From Haliscomenobacter sp. (GTDB lineage Bacteria > Bacteroidota > Bacteroidia > Chitinophagales > Saprospiraceae), in assembly GCA_016707205.1 (NCBI GenBank), contig JADJHZ010000016.1, positions 62,001-126,000 on the forward strand: 64,000 nt of DNA, read 5' to 3'. The notes under the pieces were generated by a model. It did no database searches. It was not told the origin of the DNA and was given only the letters and a program-made list of their open reading frames with translations. Positions 9,058 to 17,640 of the stretch are shown one piece after another. A program made the position numbers and the translations under genes. The stretch's first letter is position 1. Every line of letters starts with the position of its first letter.

Positions 9058-11388
9058 CTACATCCCAACCTTCACCGTTCTCGCATAAAAAAACGGTCCG
9101 GCGCGGTGGCCTTCGTGGGGCTGGAATTTGACGGTTATCCGGCCGGTATTGGCGATAAGGTTTGCCGGGATATCGTAATAGACATCCAGGAATTCGCCGT
9201 CTTTTTTGCCGCTGATATTTTCGGTAGCGATTTTCACGTCGTCTACCAGGATATCGAAGGTTTTGGAGCCGGAGAATCCGCCCCAATATTCGATTACCAG
9301 GGACATGGGAGCGCCTTTTTCCACGTTCATTTCAAAAGAGAGCCAGCCTCCGCGTTCCGCGCCCCGGGCTTTTCGGCCCTGGAAATTTTCCTCCATATTC
9401 AGTTTATCTCCCCGGAAGTGGTGATCCCGCTCGGGCTGCATTTCTCCGGGCTGGAAGGCGTCGAAGGTAGCGGCTTCGAGGCGTTTTTTGCGTTCCTGTT
9501 CAGCCTGATAGGCCTGCTGGTAGGCGGTCCATTTTTTCTCGTTGAAGAGATCGAAATACACCGAATAGCGGCGATCGTGGGTTTGGTAAAATGGCTTAAG
9601 GACGATATCGCGGGGGCGGCCAATGCCTTTGGTCTGAAAGGTATTGGCCTGTCCCTGGACGGCCTCCAGCCAATCGGCCGGATTGCGGGATTCGGACATC
9701 CAAACCGGTACAAAATCCGGTTTTTGGGCGTTGGGGTCATCTACTGCGCCGAGATCCCCTGCCAGGACTAAAGGTCCATAGAAAACGGCGACCCGGTCGG
9801 GGTCGTCGGGCATGGATTCCAGCCGGAGGGAGAAGGGAAACCGGACGTCCACCTGATCGCCATTTTCCCATTTGCGCGGTATGGCAACCAAGCTGCCTGG
9901 CCTATTAGAATGTTCCCAAATTTTTCCATTTATTTCCAACTGCATTCCCTTTTGAGCCCAGCCGGGGTAGCGCAGGAACAAGGTAAACGTCTTTGGCTTT
10001 TTAGCCTTTATCGAAAAGGCGGCGCCTTGCTCCTCCGGATAGCCTGTGCGTTGAGTCAGCGTGAGCCCCATTTCCTCCCAGGTTAACTCCGAAGCGATGT
10101 ACTGGTTTACATAGAGTTCCTGCTCGTTGTGGTAATAGATATGCCCACCGTATTTGCTGTGGGTTTCCATGCCGGAGCCCACGCAACAGGTGAACCACTC
10201 CGGTTCCTGATACGTTTTGAAGCCGCCCATTTCCAGGGAGAGGTTGTAGATGACCTTGCCTGTTTCCGGGTGCTGTGTGGAGAGGATATGGTTAAACAAC
10301 GCCCGTTCGCCATAGTCGGCCGTTTTGGCATCGGGTTTCCAGGAGAAGAGGTGGCTGGTCAGTTTGAGCATGTTGTAGACGTTGCACGTTTCGGTAGTGC
10401 CGTCGCTGAGCCGGTTGCGAAGTTTGTCCGGGTCGCCGAAATACTCGTGGTTGCCATTGCCCCCGGTGACGTAGGAATGATGATCGACCACGGTGCTCCA
10501 GAAAAACTCGGCCGCCTGGCGGTCTGTTGCGGAGCCCGTCAATTCGTAGAACACCGCGTAGGCATTGAGCTTGGGGATCTGGGTATTGCCGTGTTTGCCA
10601 GGAAGAACATCTTTCCCCTCCGCCAGCGGATCGACGATGGCTTTATGGTGGAATGCGCGGGCCAGTTGGAGGTATTTTTCCTTTCCCGTTTCGGCGTAAA
10701 GTGCGGCCAGGGGTTCCTGAATCCCGCCGAATTCGCAGCGAAGCAGAAGTTGCCGCTGTTCGTCGGAAAGCGGAAAAACGATGGTCCCGATCCAATCGGC
10801 AAAGCGGGAAGCGATGGACCGTGCCGCCTGATTCCCACAAAGCTGGTAGGCATCGAGGAGTCCGGCCAGCACTTTGTGATGGGTGTAGAAAGGCGACCAA
10901 AGGCCGTTGAGGTCGAAGCCCTGAGAGCGGATATTCCCTTTGGCCACCTCTTCCTCGAATATCTTTTTCCCGTTGGCCATAGCGCCAAGGTATCCGTTGC
11001 CAGTGACTCGCTGAACCTGGCCTAATTCCTTGACCAGATAGTTTACCCGTTCCAGAAAACGGGGGTCGCCGGAGGTCTGAAACATCAGCGCGCAAGCGCT
11101 GAGGTGGTGGCCCAGGCTGTGCCCGGCGAGGGTTTCTGCTTCCCAGCCTTGGTAGGGCGCCGCTTTGGGTTCCAAACCTGCCTCGATGCGGAATCGTGCC
11201 AGGAGGCGGTCGGGATCAAAATGGAGCAAGGACTGGATATTCAGCTCCGTAGCGTGTTTAAACGGTCCGTCGAGGAGTTTGACCTCCGCCAGGGAAAAAG
11301 GGTTCGCTACCACCCGTTCCTGGGAATTAGCGAGGGGGATTCCGAGGCAAAAGACAAAAAAAGGCAGCACGAAGGGCGTTTTTCCCAT
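9058..11388 (-). CDS. secreted GH127 beta-L-arabinofuranosidase
   Basis: Glycoside hydrolase family 127 (formerly DUF1680). The start is the internal ATG giving MGKTPFVLPFFVFCLG, a clear signal peptide; residues read upstream of it are not protein-like. The mature enzyme is about 755 residues: an (alpha/alpha)6 catalytic domain followed by beta domains. The zinc and catalytic residues line up with those known from Bifidobacterium HypBA1: Glu333 and Cys335 in TETCNVYNML, and Cys401-Cys402 in FTCCVGSG. HypBA1 releases L-arabinose from hydroxyproline-linked beta-L-arabino-oligosaccharides. Here the gene heads a - strand run with the complete hydroxyproline pathway, which matches that substrate unusually well. 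Periplasmic or surface location is inferred from the signal peptide. Confidence 0.92.
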   Translation of the reverse strand: MGKTPFVLPFFVFCLGIPLANSQERVVANPFSLAEVKLLDGPFKHATELNIQSLLHFDPDRLLARFRIEAGLEPKAAPYQGWEAETLAGHSLGHHLSACALMFQTSGDPRFLERVNYLVKELGQVQRVTGNGYLGAMANGKKIFEEEVAKGNIRSQGFDLNGLWSPFYTHHKVLAGLLDAYQLCGNQAARSIASRFADWIGTIVFPLSDEQRQLLLRCEFGGIQEPLAALYAETGKEKYLQLARAFHHKAIVDPLAEGKDVLPGKHGNTQIPKLNAYAVFYELTGSATDRQAAEFFWSTVVDHHSYVTGGNGNHEYFGDPDKLRNRLSDGTTETCNVYNMLKLTSHLFSWKPDAKTADYGERALFNHILSTQHPETGKVIYNLSLEMGGFKTYQEPEWFTCCVGSGMETHSKYGGHIYYHNEQELYVNQYIASELTWEEMGLTLTQRTGYPEEQGAAFSIKAKKPKTFTLFLRYPGWAQKGMQLEINGKIWEHSNRPGSLVAIPRKWENGDQVDVRFPFSLRLESMPDDPDRVAVFYGPLVLAGDLGAVDDPNAQKPDFVPVWMSESRNPADWLEAVQGQANTFQTKGIGRPRDIVLKPFYQTHDRRYSVYFDLFNEKKWTAYQQAYQAEQERKKRLEAATFDAFQPGEMQPERDHHFRGDKLNMEENFQGRKARGAERGGWLSFEMNVEKGAPMSLVIEYWGGFSGSKTFDILVDDVKIATENISGKKDGEFLDVYYDIPANLIANTGRITVKFQPHEGHRAGPFFYARTVKVGM

Positions 11389-11404
11389 GATATCCTGTTT
11401 TGTG

Positions 11405-11436
11405 CGAAGATACGGCGCAAAGCCGACGAATGCCAA
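11405..11436 (-). promoter_or_regulatory. possible Bacteroidota-type promoter for the GH127 run
   Basis: Read on the - strand, TTGG is followed after 20 bases by TATCTTCG, which resembles the Bacteroidota pattern TTTG-N19/20-TAnnTTTG with one mismatch in each box. It ends 17 bases before the chosen GH127 start codon. Short motif, so only suggestive. Confidence 0.3.
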
Positions 11437-11517
11437 CCGGTTGCAGAAAACCGGGAAGGGAAAAGGGCCTGGAATTAAAAAATCTTCTCTACATTGGCCC
11501 ATAAAATTGGCACAACC

Positions 11518-11958
11518 ATGGAAGTTAAAGAAGGCGATATCGTAAGGGTACATTACACCGGGAGGCTAATCAGCGGCGAAGTATTTGATTCCTCAGAAGG
11601 AAAAGAGCCGTTGGAATTCGAAGTCGGCGCAGGGATGATGATCGAGGGCTTCGACCAGGCCGTCATCGGCATGGAGGTTGGCGAAAAGAAAACCGTCACG
11701 ATTGCCCCGGAAGAGGGGTATGGCCCGCGTTTCGAGGAGATGGTGATGGAATTCCCCAAGGCTAACTTGCCGGAAGACCTGGTTCCGGAACCAGGCATGC
11801 AAATCACCCTGACCAACCCTGCCGAGGAGCAATGGGTCGTCACGGTGACGCATATCGCCGAAGAGATGATCACGCTCGACGGCAACCACCATCTGGCAGG
11901 GCAGGAATTGGAGTTTGACATTGAGGTGGTGGAGGTGGAAACTCCCGAGGAAGGGTAA
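11518..11958 (+). CDS. FKBP-type peptidyl-prolyl isomerase (SlyD-like)
   Basis: About 146 residues from the ATG of MEVKEGDIVRVHYTG. The split FKBP domain is plain (HYTGRLISGEVFDSS, then GMMIEGFDQAVIGMEVGEK), with an insert-in-flap region around residues 70-125 as in SlyD and the second FKBP half near DGNHHLAGQELEFDIEV. It catalyses cis-trans proline isomerisation and acts as a chaperone in the cytoplasm. There is no His-rich metal-binding tail. An upstream in-frame ATG at 11494 would add eight residues not typical of the family. It is divergent from GH127 and stands alone. Confidence 0.92.
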   Translation: MEVKEGDIVRVHYTGRLISGEVFDSSEGKEPLEFEVGAGMMIEGFDQAVIGMEVGEKKTVTIAPEEGYGPRFEEMVMEFPKANLPEDLVPEPGMQITLTNPAEEQWVVTVTHIAEEMITLDGNHHLAGQELEFDIEVVEVETPEEG

Positions 11959-11998
11959 CGCCAGGAGTCGTTTTGGCTTCGTTCAATGACCCGTAGGG

Positions 11999-12029
11999 CG
12001 TAACGACGGGCTCCATGCCCGTCGTTACG
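11999..12029. terminator. hairpin between convergent genes
   Basis: A perfect 13-bp stem, CGTAACGACGGGC with GCCCGTCGTTACG, and a 5-base loop (TCCAT), lies between the FKBP gene and the convergent C1A peptidase gene. There is no strong T tract. The half GTCGTTACGGAAG recurs near 14087, with a 7-bp TAACGAC/GTCGTTA stem at 14071-14093, so this may be a small dispersed repeat family used as a terminator. Confidence 0.6.
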
Positions 12030-12046
12030 GAAGAAATTGCTAATTT

Positions 12047-14023
12047 CTACATCGGTTTGGGGCAGGATTCATAGCTTGTTATCAAGGTAGTGCCCTTGAC
12101 TTTGAAGCAAACAGCTTCTGCCCTTTCGTATTTTTTCGTCAAAATAGTTTCTCCAAGTATTGCTTTGGCGGTTAACGTAACGTTTGTCGCATCGCAGGGA
12201 ATACCGATTTCTTTGGTTTGTCCGGTAGGAAAAGAACCTTGTTTTTTGGATTGCCTCTCCCCTTGATAATCATAACTCACCGTAAACTCGGTATTATACC
12301 CGGCGCTGTTTTGTATTCTGATTTTCACCAAACAATCGCTAAGATCGCAGGAAGTATAACTGGTATGCAGCGTAGTACCTGCGATTTCGTAGCAACGGTC
12401 TACGGCATTTGGGAAATTTTTGGAGAATACCGTTTCCCCTCCAATTGCTTTAACGGTAATTTGAATATTGGTTGCTTCACAAGGAATGGGAGCTTGTTTG
12501 GTTACACCGACTGCAAAAGAACCGCTATTAATAGGCGCTTGTTTTACCCCATTCAGGTAGTAGGTTGCCGTAAATTCTGCAGCATACCCGCCGCCGACCT
12601 TGTTCTTCACGGTAATATATTTCAGGCATACGTTGGGATCCGATGCGGTACAGGCTGCCCAAGATGGGTTGAGCGTAGTTCCCCAAACCTGGAAACACTT
12701 GTTTTCGGCAAGTTTATCGAATCGTTGTTCAAATACCGTTTTTCCTGCTACTGCAACTGTTTTAATTAAAATATTAGCGGCATCGCATGGGACTTCCACC
12801 CGCTTTGACTGGCCGACAGGGAAGGAATGTTCCCTTTTGTACGTTTCTCCGTTCCAGACAAAGGATACGGTCAGGTCGGCAACGTAGGTCCCTTTTCCAA
12901 TTAGATTTTTGACTTCAATGGTACGGATGCAGCTCGAGGGGGTATCCTCGCAGGGAGAATACCTCGTAGCAAGCGTGGTTCCCCATACCTCATAGCATTT
13001 ATCCCCATCGAGTTTTGGCCACTGCCGGGTGAAGATCGTTTCCCCTCCTACCGCTTTTGCATCAACCCGAATATTAACTGCATGTTTTGGAACAAGGACT
13101 TTTTCAGTTTGTCCGATGGGAAATGATTTCTCTTCATGGTGATTGAACCCCTTTACATTGTAGGAAACAGCCAGATTGGCAACATATGCGCCTTTTCCTG
13201 CAAGGTTCTTCACCGAAATGGTATACGGATCTACGGGGGTGGCATCAATCCAGCAGGCATCATAGCCAATGTTGTTGCTTTCATAGTCCACCCATTTGTA
13301 TCCATTCAGCCCCCAGCCCCTTCCCCAGGAGTTTTTTATCAACCAGGCCTTTTTGGAATCGTCCCATCCTACAATAGTAACGACGTGATTGGAATACGCC
13401 CGGCTGGTGATCTCTTTATGAACCCCTCCTCTGACGTTAGGATCGTCGCTGCTGCCTGAAGCCTTAAACTTGTCGGTCGCATTAAACGCGGTTACCACAG
13501 CGCCGTGGCTACAAATAGCTTTTTTAATATCGTCAAGGGAAGGATACAAGGGATTCAGTTTATTGACATATCCCCAGTCATACCCTTTGTATTTCGTATT
13601 GGCATCTTCATATGGGCATTCAAAATCAGGGGATTTCCCATTGTAGGAACTTTGATATTTCATCACGCTTTCTTTCTCGATGCGGTGCTTTACCATCCAG
13701 CGAAAAGGGACATCGGGCAGAGAGCCATCGCAATTTCCGATGCTGCAACTAATAATATGTTGCTCTGAAACATCAACATCTTCTGGCTTATACCCTTGGT
13801 TCATGATCAAAAAACTGGTCTCAAAAGCCGCAGCGGCTGCAAATGCCCAGCAACTTCCACAACCAATCTGGTCGGGAACTTTCGTAACCAGGTTTTTGGA
13901 GCGCAAATCAAATTTACTCAACGATGCCGAACATTGGTTAAGGGACGGCGGCGGCGGGGTTCCCTGGCTAAAAAGCACAAAGGGAAGCCAAAAAAATAAA
14001 ATCAAAAACAGGATATTCTTCAT
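12047..14023 (-). CDS. secreted papain-like (C1A) cysteine peptidase with C-terminal repeat domains
   Basis: 658 residues. Signal peptide at 1-20, then almost directly the peptidase domain: catalytic Cys58 in GCGSCWAF, His in SNHVVTIVGWDD near residue 214, Asn in LIKNSWGRGWG near 231. The usual inhibitory propeptide of about 100 residues is missing. From about residue 270 come repeats of roughly 85 residues (core pattern: VKNL-GKGTYVADL, then SFPVGQ, VPCDA-NI, VKAVGGETVF, CYEVWGTTL), four to five copies, the last diverged. These are probably beta-sandwich modules for binding or display. The next genes upstream on the same strand are a chagasin-type inhibitor and a second C1A peptidase with the same repeat type. 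Peptidase class is certain; substrate is unknown. Confidence 0.88.
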   Translation of the reverse strand: MKNILFLILFFWLPFVLFSQGTPPPPSLNQCSASLSKFDLRSKNLVTKVPDQIGCGSCWAFAAAAAFETSFLIMNQGYKPEDVDVSEQHIISCSIGNCDGSLPDVPFRWMVKHRIEKESVMKYQSSYNGKSPDFECPYEDANTKYKGYDWGYVNKLNPLYPSLDDIKKAICSHGAVVTAFNATDKFKASGSSDDPNVRGGVHKEITSRAYSNHVVTIVGWDDSKKAWLIKNSWGRGWGLNGYKWVDYESNNIGYDACWIDATPVDPYTISVKNLAGKGAYVANLAVSYNVKGFNHHEEKSFPIGQTEKVLVPKHAVNIRVDAKAVGGETIFTRQWPKLDGDKCYEVWGTTLATRYSPCEDTPSSCIRTIEVKNLIGKGTYVADLTVSFVWNGETYKREHSFPVGQSKRVEVPCDAANILIKTVAVAGKTVFEQRFDKLAENKCFQVWGTTLNPSWAACTASDPNVCLKYITVKNKVGGGYAAEFTATYYLNGVKQAPINSGSFAVGVTKQAPIPCEATNIQITVKAIGGETVFSKNFPNAVDRCYEIAGTTLHTSYTSCDLSDCLVKIRIQNSAGYNTEFTVSYDYQGERQSKKQGSFPTGQTKEIGIPCDATNVTLTAKAILGETILTKKYERAEAVCFKVKGTTLITSYESCPKPM

Positions 14024-14090
14024 AAAACTAGGATTTTAAAAAAATCAATAATAAAGGGATTCATTGGGGCTAACGACGAGCAGGCTGTCG

Positions 14091-14499
14091 TTACGGAAGG
14101 CCTGTGAAAAAGCCCTCCCCTATTAAAAATACGAATGGGGTTTCCTTATACCTCGTATGGGGATCGGCAGCCTTATCTTTTACCCAGGGGCGGATATACC
14201 ACCATTTAATGATCGTTTCTCCTGCTTTTTCGGCGCGAAAAGTGAATAAGCTATACCCCGGGCCATTGTCTTTTTTGGGGTCTGCCAATTCGTATCCCGT
14301 TTTAACCAGCTTAAGAAGTTGTGTCAAGGGGTTCCCTGAATTCCCAAAGGTATCCGGTTCCCATATTGGCATCCAGTTTAATGACAAAACTGTCCCCTTT
14401 TTTAACGGTAAGCAGGTTTTCCTGGGTCATTTCATTTGTTGGGTTTCCCGTCGAACAAGCGCCAAATAGAATTAGAAAAAAACAAATAATAGATCTCAT
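14091..14499 (-). CDS. chagasin-type (I42) cysteine-peptidase inhibitor lipoprotein, split by a frameshift
   Basis: The first frame starts MRSIICFFLILFGACSTGN, a lipoprotein-type signal with Cys15, and carries MGTGYLWEF, matching the NPTTGY/F inhibitory loop of chagasin. The second frame carries LKLVKTGYELADPK, FTFRAEKAGETIIKWWY and RPW, matching the later chagasin strands and its conserved RPW motif. The two frames overlap around 14326-14345; removing one base there joins them into a protein of about 130 residues, the normal size. It lies between two papain-family peptidase genes on the same strand, the natural targets of this inhibitor family. Family assignment is from motifs, so moderate; the frameshift may be a sequencing error. 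Confidence 0.72.
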
Positions 14500-14649
14500 C
14501 GCAACGCTTTTTTGATCCTCACATCAATATTTAGCAACTGTAATTCTTATTTCAGTAGAATCAATTCGCGGAAAAGTTCAAAACGCCGGGCCTGCAGGAG
14601 TTGCTGCAATCGGCATTACCACGATCAACCAGGGAGAAATCAACCTCGC

Positions 14650-15973
14650 TCAGCGGTTTAGGCAAACTGTTGGATTGCCCGTCGTGCCTTTCAATTTGAA
14701 GCAGAGTGCTTCCGATTTGGCATACGTTTTTGACAAAATGGTTTTCCCGGAAACCGCTTTAATTGTCAGCGAAACCGAGTTAGCATCACAGGGAACTTTG
14801 AGATCTTTACTTTGTCCTGTGCTGATCTTGCCGCTGGCCAGGTTGTAATCAATTCCTTTGAGCGTATACTTCACCGAAAATTCAGCGAGATAGCTGCCTG
14901 CGTTTTCAACCTTACCTTGTGAACGCAAGTGACCGGGCGTTTGGCAACTACCACTGCGGCCCGTTTCCCAATGTTGTAGTGGTCGTATTTAACCCAGCAA
15001 TACCCATCCATGCCCCAGTCGGTCCCCCAGGAATTTTTTACCAGGAACGCTTGTTTGCTGTCGTCCCAGCCGACAATAAGGATGGCATGGTTGGAGGTGG
15101 GGTTAGTAGGGTTGCTGGCCATCCCGTTGAGTACGGCGGGGTTGCCAGCAGCATCTACTCCGGTATAGTGGGGCCACGAATTATCTGCCCAAAGGCTCGC
15201 ATTCACGGCGCCATAAGTCAGGATCGCCTGTTTGATCGTCGTCTTGTCTGCAATCTTCTCAATTTCCCCATCAGGACGAAGTACGCGCCAGAATTCAGCG
15301 AAGTAATTGGGGGGTTCTCTTTGGGAGGGGTATACTTATACGAAGCCTCCGTTTTTAGGTTTTTATTCCCAGCCGTCATCCAATCAAATACCTGATAAGC
15401 CAGTCCGCCATTGCAATTTCCCGTAACACAATCAAGAGCATGCTGCTCAGAAGCGTTGATGAACTCGGCAATATCGCTATTCCTGACCCGGTAGTTTGTT
15501 TCATACATGGCGATTGCTGCAAAAGCCCAGCAACTTCCGCAGTTTTCCTGATCTCTTACGGCAGAAATCCAACCTTTCGTGCGAGCGTCAAATTTGGAAG
15601 GAAGCGCTGCAGTTACTGCTTCTGCGGCGTCAAATTTGGAGAACACCGTACGCATAGTGGCCATTTTCGCTTTAATAGCGTTGGCTTCCGCAGGCGTAAT
15701 CGTTTTTTCTGCGGCGAGTATTTGCAGGCTGCGGCTGGAAGCCCCGGTATAGCCCACAGTAAACGTCAGTTTCTCTCGGTCGATGCGCGCCCTTAAGGTG
15801 GTCAATTGCTGCTTAACCGCTGTAGGAGCCATCGCTTCTCTGGACTGGTAAAACTGTTTTAATTCCGCAGGGGTGCGGATTTTTTGAACAGGTTGAACTT
15901 GGGAAGAAAGCAAAAGAGGAATAAATGCCAAAAAGAGGGCAAAAAGAATTCCTCCTACCTTTTTTGGTGACAT
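14650..15973 (-). CDS. secreted papain-like (C1A) cysteine peptidase with propeptide and one C-terminal repeat, two frameshifts
   Basis: Signal peptide MSPKKVGGILFALFLAFIPL, then about 100 residues of pro-region, then SKFDARTKGW and the catalytic Cys in ENCGSCWAF. The frame breaks at the GGGGGG run 15309-15314; one more G restores NYFAEFWRVLRPDGEIEK and leads to SNHAILIVGWDD (His) and LVKNSWGTDWG (Asn). A second break near 14912 (one T missing) is followed by KVENAGSYLAEF, one copy of the same ~85-residue repeat found in the neighbouring peptidase. All three catalytic residues are present, so the intact gene should code for an active secreted peptidase of about 440 residues. It lies upstream of the inhibitor gene on the same strand. 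Confidence 0.82.
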
Positions 15974-16023
15974 GGTTTTAAGTTTTTGGAATAGACTTGT
16001 TTCGACGGGTCAGCGTGGTGGGA

Positions 16024-16123
16024 AAAATGAGCTATTTTCTGTCCACACGAAGGCTTTTTGAGGGAGCATAGCCGGGCTAAGTGTCCGAAAAAAGGCCCAG
16101 TGTGGGCGGAAAATAGCCATTTT
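16024..16123. repeat. imperfect long inverted repeat
   Basis: AAAATGAGCTATTTTCTGTC at 16024 is mirrored by GGCGGAAAATAGCCATTTT ending at 16123; the arms are 24-25 bases with two or three mismatches. The inner segment holds a further AGGCTTTTT / AAAAAAGGCC pair. The 15974-16237 gap has no gene. It may be a terminator for the upstream - strand gene, or a small non-autonomous element. Confidence 0.55.
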
Positions 16124-16237
16124 AAACCCGCGATGATCCCGTCGCAACAAGTCTAATAGAAAAATAAACAGAAAATGCGTTTCTGTAATCCGGAACGTAC
16201 CTTCAGAAATTCCAGCCGTAATTCGTTTACATCACGC

Positions 16238-17596
16238 TTAATAGCACCTCCGCTCCTTCTGTTCAAACTTCGACTGCATCACCTGCCACCCCGTGGCATC
16301 GCGGTTTTGGATCGTCATCTTCACGGCAGTTTGCTTAACGCCGGGAGTCACTTTCACCTCCACTTTTTGAGGCGGGCAATTCTTTGGGGTCATCAGCGTC
16401 TGATTGGTGTGCAGCACGTAGGTGTCATTCGTTCCCTGGTAGAAACCGATAGCGGTATAGCCTCCACGGAAGGTAGCTTTTAGGTCATAGAGCACAATGG
16501 CCGCCGTATCCCAGCGGTAGGTTTGGCAAACATCATGGTTGCCGTTCGATGCGTTTACCCGGTGATAGAAGGCCACTTTCTCGCGGCCCTTGAGGAAGGT
16601 GCCCGCCACCAGCAGGTTTTTGCCCTCGGTATCTGCCGGAATAATTCCCACAGGGTTAAGCCTGGTTTCCGGAACGGCATACCGGGATCCCCAAACCGGA
16701 ACCCCTCCGGATTCGGTTACAAACGTAAACTCATCGGATCCATTTATGGTACCCGTTACGCCCAACCCCGGGCCTTTAGGGGTCTTCACCTGCCGGACGC
16801 AAAGCCCTGATTCGCTCATCGCTTCGCCATGCCAATAGCGGTTTGCCCATACCACATCTCCTTTTTTCGGGTCCAGGTTCATCAACAGCACGTCGGCGTC
16901 TTTGGAATTCATGCGCGCGGTCCCGACAACGTACAGTCCTCCGCGATTGCTGCTATTGGGCAGAAATTCGAGGAAGGCCCCCTGCGCAAAACCCGACTCG
17001 TCGAAAAACACCCGGTTCCAAAGCGGGTTTCCGTCGTAATCGGTGCGCACGACATACACGCCAGTTTTGCCGGATTCTTTGGACAAGCCCACCGCAGCAA
17101 AGCCTTTATCCGGCAGTTGGATCACGCACACCCCCGTCTCCGTAGTGGAAGGATTCCCATACCGGCGGGCCCAAAGCGCCTCCCCTGCCTGGTTCGTCCG
17201 GATCAGGAACAGATCGGTTGTCCCGTTCGCGCCCCCGAAGTTCGTTTCCCCGACGATGATAAATCCATCGGGTTTGTTCTCCTTATTCATCACTTTCTGT
17301 AAGTAGTGGGGGAATTCTCCCTTCTCTGTGCCCAGGCGGACTCCTCCGGGGAGGATCTTCCCGCTCGCATCGAGTTTGCTCAGTATAAGGTCGGTATTCA
17401 TTCGGCCTACCTCTACTTGCTGGAGCAACACCAACTGGTTGTTCCAATCGACGACGCTCCTTCCTGCATCCGACTCCTTGGACAACAGGTGGTTCTGGAA
17501 CTGGCCGCACAGGATGAACGGCCATAGGACAGCGAGGAGGCAAAACATAAATCTTGCCCCTTTTCCGCTCCCCTGTAAATGAGGAATGGATTTCAT
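16238..17596 (-). CDS. secreted beta-propeller-like repeat protein of unknown function
   Basis: 452 residues with a signal peptide (MKSIPHLQGSG... then a hydrophobic stretch ending FILCGQ). The body has five to seven repeats of the pattern 'D-LIRTN-GE-LWARRYG': LFLIRTNQAGEALWARRYG, VVRTDYDGNPLWNRVF, LLMNLDPKKGDVVWANRYW and others, which resemble the SBBP/PQQ-like propeller blades common in Bacteroidota surface proteins. The C-terminal 50 residues (KVEVKVTPGVKQT...) are not propeller-like and do not look like a T9SS tail. No catalytic motif seen. It has its own gap on each side and is probably monocistronic. Confidence 0.6.
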   Translation of the reverse strand: MKSIPHLQGSGKGARFMFCLLAVLWPFILCGQFQNHLLSKESDAGRSVVDWNNQLVLLQQVEVGRMNTDLILSKLDASGKILPGGVRLGTEKGEFPHYLQKVMNKENKPDGFIIVGETNFGGANGTTDLFLIRTNQAGEALWARRYGNPSTTETGVCVIQLPDKGFAAVGLSKESGKTGVYVVRTDYDGNPLWNRVFFDESGFAQGAFLEFLPNSSNRGGLYVVGTARMNSKDADVLLMNLDPKKGDVVWANRYWHGEAMSESGLCVRQVKTPKGPGLGVTGTINGSDEFTFVTESGGVPVWGSRYAVPETRLNPVGIIPADTEGKNLLVAGTFLKGREKVAFYHRVNASNGNHDVCQTYRWDTAAIVLYDLKATFRGGYTAIGFYQGTNDTYVLHTNQTLMTPKNCPPQKVEVKVTPGVKQTAVKMTIQNRDATGWQVMQSKFEQKERRCY

Positions 17597-17640
17597 AGTT
17601 TCAGGATTATTCAGGGCATATACCCCATTTCAAAAATGCC

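Noticed and set aside
14311..14387. Programmed ribosomal frameshift in the inhibitor gene
   Set aside because: No slippery heptamer with a downstream structure was evident, and single-base slips are widespread in this window.
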